Part shown: positions 1 through 7,424 of the stretch, one piece after another
Position numbering within the stretch: the stretch's first letter is position 1
Layout: every line of letters starts with the position of its first letter
From: Thermococcus sp.
GTDB taxonomy: Archaea > Methanobacteriota_B > Thermococci > Thermococcales > Thermococcaceae
Direction: 5' to 3'
Length of the DNA: 18,403 bases
Assembly (NCBI RefSeq): GCF_027066465.1
Contig: NZ_JAMONU010000009.1
Coordinates: 1-18,403, forward strand
Notes under the pieces: model-generated
Told to the model about the DNA's origin: nothing
What the model saw: only the letters and a program-made list of their open reading frames with translations
Database searches by the model: none
Position numbers and translations under genes: made by a program

Positions 1-530
1 CGATTCCCTGGTTGATAGCGATGAGCTACTCTGGGGCAAAGAGGAAGCACAGCTTCCCCCATCTCCACCTCGGATTAACGCTCGCCCTGGCAGTTGCGGG
101 CGGAACTATAGCTGTAGGAGGAAACGCTCCTTTCATAGAAGTTCTCGCGCGGATTCCCTGGGCGTTTTTCTTTGGAGTTCTCTTCTGGGTGGCCGGCTTC
201 GACACGATATACACGATAATGGACTACGAGTTCGACGTAGAGCACGGCGTCGGAAGCATTCCCGCGAGGTTTGGCATAGAGAAGGCCCTCAAGATTGCCC
301 TCGCCTTCCATCTTCTCGCTATAGCCCTCTTCGGCCTGGCTGGATTCCTCTACGGCCTCGGCCGGGTTTATTTAACCGGCTGGCTCGTCTCGAGCGCCCT
401 AATCCTCTACGAGAACGCAATCGTCTGGAAGAGCATTGACAACGTTCCAAAAGCGTTTAACCTCAACATTCCAATCGGCCTAATCCTCACGCTTTCGGCC
501 ATAGCGGACAAGCTTTTAGGAGGGGTTTGA
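1..530 (+). CDS. UbiA-family prenyltransferase, 3' part only
   Basis: This is the C-terminal part of a membrane-embedded aromatic prenyltransferase; the reading frame is open to the window edge, so the true start lies upstream. The retained part has the second Asp-rich motif of UbiA enzymes (DYEFDVEHG, following a GFDTIYTIMD segment), preceded by the YSGAKRK loop typical of the family and followed by hydrophobic helices. The family joins a polyprenyl chain to an aromatic or polar acceptor at the membrane. The stop codon directly abuts the ATG of the next gene, so it is co-transcribed with the ABC importer and the UbiE-type methyltransferase. The acceptor substrate cannot be told from the sequence. 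The first Asp-rich motif should lie outside the window. Confidence 0.85.
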   Translation, partial: IPWLIAMSYSGAKRKHSFPHLHLGLTLALAVAGGTIAVGGNAPFIEVLARIPWAFFFGVLFWVAGFDTIYTIMDYEFDVEHGVGSIPARFGIEKALKIALAFHLLAIALFGLAGFLYGLGRVYLTGWLVSSALILYENAIVWKSIDNVPKAFNLNIPIGLILTLSAIADKLLGGV

Positions 531-1496
531 ATGAGAAAAGCTCTGGCATTGCTCCTAATCGGGCTGGTTGTGATGGTTTCGGGTTGCATAAGCTCGAACT
601 CGACGAAACCAACGAACACCAACGAGCTTCCCACCGTTAAAGCCGCGACATTACTTGGAGGAATCAGCACGCTCGACATAATGGGGGCCAAGGGTTTTGA
701 CAGAAAGAACGGCTTCAAGGTCGAGGTTCTCAGGCTCGGCAAGACCCCCGACATAATAGCGGCTCTCGAAAAGGGCGAGACAGACTTCGCGGTCATTCCC
801 GCCGAGATGGCGGCGAAGCTGGCGCAGAGCGGTGTAAAGATTAAAATCATCGGCGTTGACATGTTCCAGAACCAGGCGATAATCGGAAAGGAGAAGATGA
901 AGCCTGAAGAGCTGAAGGGCAAGAAAATCGGTGCCGTCATCGCCTCGGGAACCTTCAAGCTCTTTCAAGCTTACATGAAGGTCCTCTACAACCTCACTCC
1001 AGAGGATTACACAGTCGTGAACGTCCCGCCCGGCTCGGTTGAGGACTCGCTCAAAAGCGTTGACGCCGTCGTAATCTGGGAGCCGATTGTGAGCCAGCTT
1101 ATGGCCAAGAACTACACGGTGATAGCGACGTTTTCAGAGCTCTGGAACGAGGCGAAAGAGCGCGGCATAGTTCAGGGACCGCCGGTAATGCTCGTCTGGG
1201 TCGTCAGGGAGAACTTCCTTGAAAAGCATAAGGATTTGGTTGATGCCTTCATAAAGGCCCAGATTGAGAGCGCCGAGTTCTGGAAAACTCACCCCGCCGA
1301 GACGAAGGAAATCCTCGGAAAGCTCTACCACCTCGATGAAAAAACGCTGGACATTCTCTATAATCGAACGGAAGTCAACGACGAGAGGCTCAACGATGAG
1401 CTGATAAGGGGCATCAAGAGCGAGTGGAAGCTGGCCTACCTCGGGGGCTACCTCAAGGAAAATCCGGAAAACCTCGACATCTTCTACAGGGGTTGA
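531..1496 (+). CDS. ABC importer substrate-binding lipoprotein (NMT1/THI5/SsuA-like)
   Basis: A 321-residue periplasmic-type binding protein. The N-terminus is a lipoprotein signal: MRK, a hydrophobic stretch, then the lipobox VSGC with Cys19 as the predicted lipid anchor, followed by a Ser/Thr/Asn linker. The mature protein has the features of the NMT1/THI5/SsuA family: a ligand-binding start (LLGGISTLDIMGAKGF), ALEKGETDFAVIPAEMAAKL, and the GKKIGAVIASGTF and DAVVIWEP segments. Known members bind sulfonates, nitrate, taurine, thiamine precursors or aromatic compounds. The related MqnA/MqnD fold acts in futalosine menaquinone synthesis, but the lipobox here argues for transport. An AGGAGGGG ribosome site precedes the ATG. 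The permease begins 2 nt after its stop. The ligand is unknown. Confidence 0.88.
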   Translation: MRKALALLLIGLVVMVSGCISSNSTKPTNTNELPTVKAATLLGGISTLDIMGAKGFDRKNGFKVEVLRLGKTPDIIAALEKGETDFAVIPAEMAAKLAQSGVKIKIIGVDMFQNQAIIGKEKMKPEELKGKKIGAVIASGTFKLFQAYMKVLYNLTPEDYTVVNVPPGSVEDSLKSVDAVVIWEPIVSQLMAKNYTVIATFSELWNEAKERGIVQGPPVMLVWVVRENFLEKHKDLVDAFIKAQIESAEFWKTHPAETKEILGKLYHLDEKTLDILYNRTEVNDERLNDELIRGIKSEWKLAYLGGYLKENPENLDIFYRG

Positions 1497-1498
1497 GC

Positions 1499-2227
1499 AT
1501 GAGGGGCTGGCTCTACCTTTTCCTCTTTGCACTGGCCTCGTGGCTCGTCCTGTCCCACCTGTATCCGGCCCTAATCCCAACCCCAGCTGAGACTTTAGCG
1601 TTCTACCGCGAGGTCGGGCTTTCCCTAATCCTCTCCTCGCTCCTGCTGACGCTCTACCACAGCTTCTCCGGCTTTCTGGTCGCTTCCCTTCTGACGGGCC
1701 TCGCGATGCTTCTGGCACTCTACTCAAGGGCCTTCAGGGACTTTCTGAACGCTTTAAACGTCTTCCTCCAGAGCGTCTCGGTCCTCGTCTGGACGATAGT
1801 CTTCATAATGCTCTTCGGCGTTACGAGTTCAATCGCGACGATACTCGTTACCGCGATGGCGTCCTTCCCGGCACTGCTTTCAGCTGGGGTGAGCTCGAGC
1901 GAGAAGGTGGTAGAAAAATACCGCCCGCTGATAGTTCTCCTCAAACCCTCAAAGCTTCAGCTCTACCGGCACTTCATCGTCCCGGGAACGCTCCCCGAGA
2001 TGGTTTCGGCAGGCAGAGTTGCTTTGGGAATAGCGCTCAGGATAAGCGTCGTTGCCGAGGCCTTTGGCTCCGCCGGCGGAATCGGCTACCGGCTCGTCTA
2101 CTCCTACGATTTGGGAATTAAAGCCGGTGTTTTTGCCTGGGCACTGCTCTTAATCCTGCTCATGATAGCCCTCGACCAGCTACTCCTGAGGAGGCTCGAG
2201 GAATGGGTGAAAGGCTGGTACTGGTGA
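1499..2227 (+). CDS. ABC importer permease (SsuC/TauC-like, BPD_transp_1)
   Basis: A 242-residue polytopic membrane protein with about six hydrophobic segments. It carries the cytoplasmic coupling (EAA-like) loop of binding-protein-dependent permeases at about residues 160-200 (FIVPGTLPEMVSAGRVALG), followed by AEAFGSAGGIGYRLV, which is characteristic of the SsuC/TauC subgroup. The ATG at 1499 is chosen because it begins with a membrane segment and sits just after the binding-protein stop; the frame stays open 75 nt further upstream, but that part would overlap the lipoprotein gene. The 3' end overlaps the ATPase gene by 25 nt, indicating translational coupling. Confidence 0.88.
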   Translation: MRGWLYLFLFALASWLVLSHLYPALIPTPAETLAFYREVGLSLILSSLLLTLYHSFSGFLVASLLTGLAMLLALYSRAFRDFLNALNVFLQSVSVLVWTIVFIMLFGVTSSIATILVTAMASFPALLSAGVSSSEKVVEKYRPLIVLLKPSKLQLYRHFIVPGTLPEMVSAGRVALGIALRISVVAEAFGSAGGIGYRLVYSYDLGIKAGVFAWALLLILLMIALDQLLLRRLEEWVKGWYW

Positions 2228-2835
2228 GAAACCTTAGAAAGTCCTTCAGCGAGCCCATACTCGACGGGGTTAGCCTTGAGGTTAGGGCCGGCGAGGTGGT
2301 CGGCCTCATCGGGCCGAACGGGACGGGGAAGAGCACCCTCGTGAAGATTTTGGCCGGAGTTGAGAACCCGGACTCGGGCGAGGTCTTCGTAAAGAACCCA
2401 TCCGTTCTCTATCAGGAGGACTACCTTCTGCCGTGGAAGAGGCTGAGGGACAACGTCTGCCTGCCGGCCCGCTTCAGGGGAAAGGAGTGCAGGCTCGAAT
2501 ACGTGGAGAGGCTCGACCTGGAGAACTACCTCGACCTCTATCCAAAGGAAGTGAGCGGGGGGACGAGGAGGAAGGCGTCTCTCCTGCGCTCCCTGCTCAT
2601 GGACTTCGACGTCCTGATTCTGGACGAGCCCTTTACCGGCCTCGACACGCGCTCCAAAGAAGAACTTCTTTCCATAATTCGGGAATTAGCCAATTCTGGA
2701 AAAGGTGTTCTTGTCGTCTCGCACCAGCTCGAGGAGCTCTTTAAAATTGCGGACAGGGTCTACCTCATAGGCGGAAGGCCCGCGAAGATAAAGAAGGTCC
2801 TTGGGAGGGGGGAGAGTGGTAAAGGAGCTCTTTGA
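2203..2835 (+). CDS. ABC importer ATP-binding protein (SsuB/TauB-like)
   Basis: A 210-residue ABC ATPase with all core motifs in order: Walker A GPNGTGKST (37-45), Q-loop Gln71, signature VSGGTRRK (117-124), Walker B DVLILDEPF (136-144), D-loop, and H-loop His174. It is at the short end for the SsuB/TauB group and lacks a C-terminal regulatory extension. The signature departs from the standard LSGGQ, as is common in this subgroup. It energises the permease encoded just upstream, with which it overlaps by 25 nt. A GGAGG-type site lies before the ATG. It also overlaps the following methyltransferase gene by 20 nt. Confidence 0.92.
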   Translation: MGERLVLVRNLRKSFSEPILDGVSLEVRAGEVVGLIGPNGTGKSTLVKILAGVENPDSGEVFVKNPSVLYQEDYLLPWKRLRDNVCLPARFRGKECRLEYVERLDLENYLDLYPKEVSGGTRRKASLLRSLLMDFDVLILDEPFTGLDTRSKEELLSIIRELANSGKGVLVVSHQLEELFKIADRVYLIGGRPAKIKKVLGRGESGKGAL

Positions 2836-3505
2836 CAGCATCGCGGAGCGCTACGATTTGACCAACAGGCTGATAAGCCTCGGTCTCGACAGGTTGTGGA
2901 GGAGAAAGGCCTGCGAGGAGGTTTTAAAGTCCCTTGAGGTTCGCGAAAGGCCGTTAAAAATCCTCGACGTGGCCTGCGGAACAGGGGACATGATGCTCTG
3001 CATGAGGAAGAGGCTTGAAAAGAGAAACCTATCCGGCGAGTTCTACGGCCTCGACTGCAGTGAGGGGATGCTCAGGATAGCGAGGAGGAAGGTTCCCTTC
3101 GCGAAGCTGAGCGTCGGAACTGCCGAGGAGATGCCCTATCCCGATGGAAGCTTCGACATTGTCAGCGTCGCCTTCGGCCTCAGGAACTTCTTCGACAGGG
3201 AAAAAGCCATAAATGAACTCCACCGCGTTTTGAAGCCTGGCGGAAGGCTCGTAATCCTTGAGTTCTCAAAGAGCCCATCTCTCCTCGGGAGGATGGCCTG
3301 GCTCTACACGAGAACGGTTGTTCCCATCATCGGGAAGCTGACCACAGGTAACGGAAAAGCCTACGAACACCTTGTCAGCTCAATAGACGCCTTTCCCTCG
3401 CCGGAGGAACTTAGAGGGGAGTTCGAGAGGAGGGGCTTTAGGGCGAAAAGCCTCCGCTGGCTCTTCCCGAGGATAGCGTTCATTCTCGTTCTGGAGAGGC
3501 TCTGA
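2816..3505 (+). CDS. ubiE: UbiE/MenG-type C-methyltransferase
   Basis: A 229-residue class I SAM methyltransferase with the diagnostic UbiE/MenG signature: FDSIAERYDLTNRLISLG then LDRLWRR at the N-terminus, SAM motif I LDVACGTGD, the FGLRNF motif near the middle, LKPGGRLVILEFSK, and a YEHLVSSIDAFPSPEEL region near the C-terminus. Family members methylate demethylmenaquinone or a polyprenyl-benzoquinol. The GTG at 2816 is preferred over a TTG at 2801 because a GGGAGGGGGGA ribosome site lies between them. The pairing with a UbiA-type prenyltransferase in one operon suggests a prenylated aromatic product. Thermococcales are not generally credited with respiratory quinones, so the substrate is open. 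The 3' end overlaps the convergent methyltransferase pseudogene by 26 nt. Confidence 0.85.
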   Translation: MVKELFDSIAERYDLTNRLISLGLDRLWRRKACEEVLKSLEVRERPLKILDVACGTGDMMLCMRKRLEKRNLSGEFYGLDCSEGMLRIARRKVPFAKLSVGTAEEMPYPDGSFDIVSVAFGLRNFFDREKAINELHRVLKPGGRLVILEFSKSPSLLGRMAWLYTRTVVPIIGKLTTGNGKAYEHLVSSIDAFPSPEELRGEFERRGFRAKSLRWLFPRIAFILVLERL

Positions 3506-4069
3506 TGAGCCTTACGGCACCGTTGACGAGCCTTTCCTCCTCAACTTTAAAGCCTTCCCTCCGAAGGAGCGCCGGAACCTCGGCTCTGAAGTCCGTTCCC
3601 GTGAGCCGTGAAGTTAAAACACTTACCCCTGATAGCAACGCCCCGAAAGCCCGGTTATCAGGATGGGAGCACTCCATCGCGAGGAGAAGGCCGGGAGGTT
3701 TTAAAACGCGCCTTATCTCTCGAATAATCTTTTCCTTCTCCGGAATGACGCAGAGAAAGAAGGTAGAAACCACGGTGTCGAAGCTTCTATCCGGGAATGG
3801 GAGGTCTCTTGCGTCCGCTTGAATCAGCTTAACCGGGACTTCAGTCCTTTTCCTTCCCCCTTCTCGAGCATTTTTCTGCTGATGTCGAGGCCGATAACCT
3901 CCTCAACGTTCCTGTAAAGCGGAAGGTTCAGGCCCGTTCCCACGCCAAGCTCGAGAACCCTGCCTTTAGCCTGAGAAATCAGCCTTTTTCGCGCGTTTCT
4001 TATTCCAGTAGGCCTTTCGAGAAGACCGTTGATGGGTTCATAGACGTAGCTCGCTAAGTCGTATCTCAT
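3480..4069 (-). pseudogene. class I SAM methyltransferase split by a frameshift
   Basis: Two - strand frames join into one methyltransferase of about 196 residues. The N-terminal part starts MRYDLASYVYEPI at 4069 and has SAM motif I (VLELGVGTGLNLPLY) and motif II (VIGLDIS); it then runs into a stop shortly after MLEKG. The C-terminal part resumes in the -1 frame with VKLIQADARDLPFPD, SFDTVVSTFFL and an IREIRRVLKPPG segment, and ends at 3480. The change of frame falls at a run of five G (positions 3856-3860, - strand); a sixth G would restore one open frame. The start lies 1 nt after the stop of the PurM/HypE-like gene. It could be a recent pseudogene, a sequencing error or a programmed shift. 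The substrate is unknown. Confidence 0.8.
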
Positions 4070-4070
4070 T

Positions 4071-5075
4071 TCAATCCCCGTGATGCGCCGCGTAGAGCTC
4101 CACATAGGGGTCGCCGTCAAACTCCGGGAAGGGTCTCTCCCCGCTATCCTCTACGAGAACCCTCTCTTTCTCCTCCGTGAACCCGCCGAGCTCGAAGGCC
4201 CTAATCCCATTTTTATGTAATTCTTCAATTAATCGACTAACTTTTTTTGGAGGGGTTATCGCTATCAGCGTTCCCGTCGATGAAACGCTCCACGGTTCCA
4301 GCTTATAGAAGTCGAGAACCCTCTTCACGAGGGGGTTAAGCTGAAGCCTCTCGGCATAGACCCTGAAGCCCACCCCTGAGTTGTCTGCAATCTCGTGGAG
4401 CGCCGTTAAACCACCTTCCGTCGCGTCGTGCATCCCCCTGACGAATGGCTTCGCTATCAGCGCGTCAGGAAGAACCGTTTCAAGCCTGTAGAGCGAGCGT
4501 AGCTCCTCTATCTCCCTGAGAGTTAGAACTTTTCTCAGCTCTTCAGCCCGGAAGTATGCTGAGGAAACCGCGAACTCAAGAGCGACTTTGTTCGTGACGA
4601 TTATCCTGTCCCCCGGCCTCGCGAGGGGAAGCTTGAGCTCCTCCTTCCTCACGAGCCCCATTGCCGTTGTGGTTGCGGTTGGCCCGGAAATCGAGGGGTA
4701 AACTCCGGTGTGTCCGCCGATTACCGCCGTTTTATACCGCTCGCACTCCCGGTTGAGGTCCTCCATTGCTTTTTGGAGAAACTCCTTCGTTGTTCCCGGC
4801 GGGAGGAGAAAATCCACCACGAGCCACCTCGGCCTCGCCCCGAAGACGGCAACGTCGCTTGAGGCAAAATGGTAGGTGAAGAAGCCGAAGGCTTCAGCGG
4901 GAACGCCGAGCGTCGGGTCGGTTGCTACCACGAGGTAGTTCTCATCGTCGTACTCGAGAACAGCCGAGTCAAAGCCCTCCCTCGGCCCGTATACCACTTT
5001 GGCGTCCTCGATGCCTAGGTTCTGGAAGATTACCTCCCGCAGGACGTCGTTTCTCAGCTTTCCGAGCGGGAGCAT
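4071..5075 (-). CDS. PurM/HypE/SelD-superfamily ATP-dependent protein (AIR synthase-related)
   Basis: A 334-residue protein with the two-domain AIR-synthase fold. Motifs in order: FDSAVLEY (35-42), TDP (52-54), ASSDVAVFGA (71-80), GGHTG (120-124), PGDRIIVT (154-161) and GMHDATEGGL (214-223). Relatives (PurM, ThiL, SelD, HypE) use ATP to phosphorylate or dehydrate carbonyl or thiocarboxamide groups. The C-terminus lacks the cysteine-ending tail of true HypE, so it is not a standard hydrogenase maturase. The ATG at 5075 is preferred over a GTG at 5084: its A is shared with the stop of the PP2C gene (TGATG), and GGTGG precedes it. It sits in an operon with a PP-loop ATPase and a methyltransferase. 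Confidence 0.8.
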   Translation of the reverse strand: MLPLGKLRNDVLREVIFQNLGIEDAKVVYGPREGFDSAVLEYDDENYLVVATDPTLGVPAEAFGFFTYHFASSDVAVFGARPRWLVVDFLLPPGTTKEFLQKAMEDLNRECERYKTAVIGGHTGVYPSISGPTATTTAMGLVRKEELKLPLARPGDRIIVTNKVALEFAVSSAYFRAEELRKVLTLREIEELRSLYRLETVLPDALIAKPFVRGMHDATEGGLTALHEIADNSGVGFRVYAERLQLNPLVKRVLDFYKLEPWSVSSTGTLIAITPPKKVSRLIEELHKNGIRAFELGGFTEEKERVLVEDSGERPFPEFDGDPYVELYAAHHGD

Positions 5076-5818
5076 CAGAACCACCGGTAGAGGATTATCG
5101 TAACGTTGTCCCAGGTCACCGGAAGGGCCTCTTCAAGAAGCTCTTCCGTAGCTTTGCGGGGGTCCTCTTCTTCCTCAAGAATTTTAAGAATCTTTTCAGG
5201 TTCAACGTAGTCGTGAAGGCCGTCGGTGCTCATAAGGAGCCAGTCGCCCGGTTTCGCCTCCCACCGGTAAAGGTCGACGGCGAAGCGCTTTCCCCTCCCG
5301 CCTATCACGTGGGTGAGCCTCCTCGATGCCTCCATGGCTTCCCTCTTACTCAGAACGAAGCCTCTGTCAAGCAGTTCCCGGAGGAGGTTGTGGTCCCTCG
5401 TCATGGCCACTATCTTTCCCCTTCTAATCAACTGCGCCCTGCTGTCGCCCGTGTTGGCGAGAAATACCTCTCCTCCCCTGACCACCGCCGTAGTGAGGGT
5501 TGTCCCCATGCCCTTTCTATCCCCCACCGCCTCCAGAAGGACGTTTGAGTTGGCAAGCTCGTGGGATTTTCTAAGAAGAAGGCGGAGGAGCTTCCCTTCC
5601 ATCCCGCACTCGTATTCCCGCTTAAAGGTCTCGATTACGGTCTCAAGGGCAATCGCCGACGCGACCTCGCCCGCGGCGTGCCCGCCCATGCCGTCGGCGA
5701 CGGCAACCAAATAGCCATCAGGAAGCTTCTCAGCGATGAAGCCGTCCTCGTTGTTGTCCCTGGCCCCTACGTGGGTTACCCCGCAGAGGTGGGGGTAGCA
5801 GAGCCACCTCGAGTCCAT
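5075..5818 (-). CDS. PP2C-type (PPM) protein serine/threonine phosphatase
   Basis: A 247-residue PP2C-family phosphatase. It has the metal-binding and catalytic motifs in order: RDNNEDGF (20-27), ADGMGGH (41-47), GMGTT, GDSRA (124-128), RDHNLL, STDGL (197-201) and DNVT (237-240). The acidic residues of the dinuclear Mn/Mg site are therefore present, and it is likely an active, soluble enzyme. No transmembrane segment or sensor domain is attached. The start at 5818 is chosen because GGTGAT lies exactly 4 nt upstream; GTG 5827 and ATG 5824 are in-frame alternatives. Its partner kinase and substrate are not in the window. It lies between the PP-loop and PurM/HypE-like genes. Confidence 0.9.
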   Translation of the reverse strand: MDSRWLCYPHLCGVTHVGARDNNEDGFIAEKLPDGYLVAVADGMGGHAAGEVASAIALETVIETFKREYECGMEGKLLRLLLRKSHELANSNVLLEAVGDRKGMGTTLTTAVVRGGEVFLANTGDSRAQLIRRGKIVAMTRDHNLLRELLDRGFVLSKREAMEASRRLTHVIGGRGKRFAVDLYRWEAKPGDWLLMSTDGLHDYVEPEKILKILEEEEDPRKATEELLEEALPVTWDNVTIILYRWF

Positions 5819-5823
5819 TCTCA

Positions 5824-6609
5824 TCACCGTTTGAACTTTTCGATAACCTTTTTAACTTCTTCGAGTGTCCCCCAGTCGGCGTTCCAGGCCATTATCTCGA
5901 AGCTCGGCACGCGGACGCTTACCCTGACCTTTTTCTTCCTCGCGATTCTGCTGACCTCGTAGTTCACCCTGTAAGCCAAATCCATCAGTTCCTCCGTGAC
6001 GATTTCCTCGCGGTCTATGTACTGCAGCGGACAGCCCTCGCGCCACTGCCTCCTCCTCGCGTGCTCGTACATGCGGTAGGGCCTTATGCCGGCTTCCTCG
6101 GCGAGCCGTTCTACGACGTCTGCTGGGTACTTGATTAGGGGTCGGAAGAAGGGCAGTCCTATCCTCGGGATTTCGCAGAGCCTTATGTCCATCTTACACT
6201 GGTCGAGCAGTGCACCGATTATCTTGTCGTTGGCGTTGTCGCCCTTCGCTAGGACGTCAAAGCCGTTGTTGAGGGCGAACCACTTGGCGTTCCAGAGCAT
6301 GACCTTCTTGCAGTTTATGCAGACCGGGCCCTTCCTGCCGGTAGCCTCGCGCAGTAAGCCCTCGGTGATGTCCACTAAATAGTGCTCGACTCCGAGTTCT
6401 TTCGTAAAGCGCATCGCCCACCTCAGGGGTTCCCGCCAGCTCCAGCGGTGGAAGAACGTGAGGGCAGAAACATCAAGGCCTGCCTTCTTCATAAGGTATA
6501 GGGCCAGAGAGCTGTCCTTTCCCCCGGAGAACATTAGGAGTATCTTTCTATTGATAAGACCCCTTCTCTCGGCGAAGTCTCTGACCTCCCCAACCGCCTC
6601 GCTGAGCAT
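5824..6609 (-). CDS. PP-loop ATPase, TtuA/TtcA-like putative sulfurtransferase
   Basis: A 261-residue PP-loop protein. The ATP-pyrophosphatase loop is SGGKDS (28-33). It is followed by CINC (Cys97, Cys100), GFDVLAKGDNANDK (second PP motif around 123-129), FFRPL and EGCPL (Cys193). The pair CxxC plus one distant Cys resembles the arrangement that holds the [4Fe-4S] cluster in TtcA/TtuA tRNA thiolases, and the order GFDVLAxGxN then RPL then CP is also TtuA-like. An N-terminal zinc finger of TtuA is not seen. It adenylates a substrate, probably followed by sulfur transfer; tRNA is a plausible target but not shown. No clear ribosome site precedes the ATG. It follows the membrane-protein gene by 21 nt. 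Confidence 0.75.
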   Translation of the reverse strand: MLSEAVGEVRDFAERRGLINRKILLMFSGGKDSSLALYLMKKAGLDVSALTFFHRWSWREPLRWAMRFTKELGVEHYLVDITEGLLREATGRKGPVCINCKKVMLWNAKWFALNNGFDVLAKGDNANDKIIGALLDQCKMDIRLCEIPRIGLPFFRPLIKYPADVVERLAEEAGIRPYRMYEHARRRQWREGCPLQYIDREEIVTEELMDLAYRVNYEVSRIARKKKVRVSVRVPSFEIMAWNADWGTLEEVKKVIEKFKR

Positions 6610-6630
6610 GATAAAAAATCAGAGGGGGAG

Positions 6631-7272
6631 TTAAAAAGCCTCTGCCGGCAGTCCTTCCTGAAGTTCCCTGTAGACCATTGTCAGGGAGACCGAGACGTAT
6701 GGCTCCAGAAAAATCGTGGCCAGGAAATAGCCTCCAACCGGGATTAACGACAGCGGAAAGGCGACAATCACGACCACTATGAGCAACGCCACAAAGTATA
6801 TCACCAAATCCGCCAGGTTTTCCCTAACGATTCTTATACTGCCCTCTATGGCCGGGATGGCCTCCTTTCTTTCAATGACTATCTCCTGAAGGGTGAACAT
6901 TACAAAGAACAGCCACACAATAGCGGGGATTACCAGCAGGAACAGCCCTATAGCCGTGACAACCGCTATGATTATCGAGGCAAGCAACAGGTTGGGAAAC
7001 ACCTCAAGGGCCGAATCAACGGCTTCGCTGTAGCGAACGGGCCGCCCCTGCAGTTCTTCGTTCGCCATGTAAACGAGCGCTCCGCTGACGATGAGGGAGA
7101 CTATGTAGGCTATGAGCGCGAACAGCATCGACGGTGCACCGCCGACATGGCCTCTCAGGTATTCTGCAATGGCGTTCAGAACGGCCGGGAACACGGGCAG
7201 GATAAAGAAGTCCGCGTTCCTTGAAAGAACGTCAAGGGGCCCAATTAACACTTCCCCAAGGCTGAACCTCAT
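6631..7272 (-). CDS. polytopic membrane protein, function unknown
   Basis: A 213-residue protein with about five to six hydrophobic helices (for example FALIAYIVSLIVSGALVYM and LVIYFVALLIVVVIVAFPL), short amphipathic links and a conserved-looking EAIPAIEGSIRIVREN segment between membrane spans. This layout recalls the broad group of archaeal and bacterial membrane proteins related to the glycerophosphodiesterase membrane domain or YciC, but the match is weak. The start at 7272 is chosen over an upstream 7341 start because GGGGGTGATTGC directly precedes the ATG and a TATA-like element lies about 40 nt upstream. It is the first gene of the - strand operon that runs down to 3480. Confidence 0.7.
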   Translation of the reverse strand: MRFSLGEVLIGPLDVLSRNADFFILPVFPAVLNAIAEYLRGHVGGAPSMLFALIAYIVSLIVSGALVYMANEELQGRPVRYSEAVDSALEVFPNLLLASIIIAVVTAIGLFLLVIPAIVWLFFVMFTLQEIVIERKEAIPAIEGSIRIVRENLADLVIYFVALLIVVVIVAFPLSLIPVGGYFLATIFLEPYVSVSLTMVYRELQEGLPAEAF

Positions 7273-7299
7273 GCAATCACCCCCAGGGATTAATGTTTC

Positions 7300-7325
7300 T
7301 GGAGCGGAAATACTTAAGGTTGTCC
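7300..7325 (-). promoter_or_regulatory. putative promoter of the 7272-3480 operon
   Basis: On the - strand an ACCTTAAGTATTTCC element centred near 7311 lies about 38 nt before the ATG at 7272. This is the right distance for an archaeal TATA box with a short leader that contains the GGGGGTGAT ribosome site. Assigned by position and AT content only. Confidence 0.4.
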
Positions 7326-7376
7326 CCTCTCCCGACTTCAAACCGGAGTGAATTTAGTTCGAACCTCTGAGTTTTG

Positions 7377-7390
7377 TTAGGCTCACCAAA
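7377..7390. promoter_or_regulatory. putative metal-regulator operator 1 of feoAB
   Basis: Near-perfect inverted repeat TTAGG-CTCA-CCAAA (one mismatch to TTAGG-N4-CCTAA). It ends directly against the TATA-like element ATTTATTAA, so a bound protein would cover the TFB recognition element. The half-site matches that of DtxR/IdeR-type iron repressors (TTAGG). Confidence 0.55.
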
Positions 7391-7391
7391 G

Positions 7392-7400
7392 ATTTATTAA
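7392..7400 (+). promoter_or_regulatory. TATA box of the feo operon
   Basis: ATTTATTAA lies 50-58 nt before the feoA ATG at 7450. Transcription would start near 7422-7425, inside or just before the second operator. It is the only AT-rich element at a suitable distance. Confidence 0.5.
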
Positions 7401-7424
7401 GGGTTTTGAGAAACTGAAGCAGAA

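Noticed and set aside
1134..1727. 197-codon - strand open frame across the importer genes
   Set aside because: It lies antisense to the lipoprotein and permease genes, has low-complexity Arg/Gly composition and no family match.
3505..3822. 105-codon + strand open frame starting at the UbiE stop
   Set aside because: It is the shadow of the split methyltransferase on the - strand, whose protein has clear motifs.
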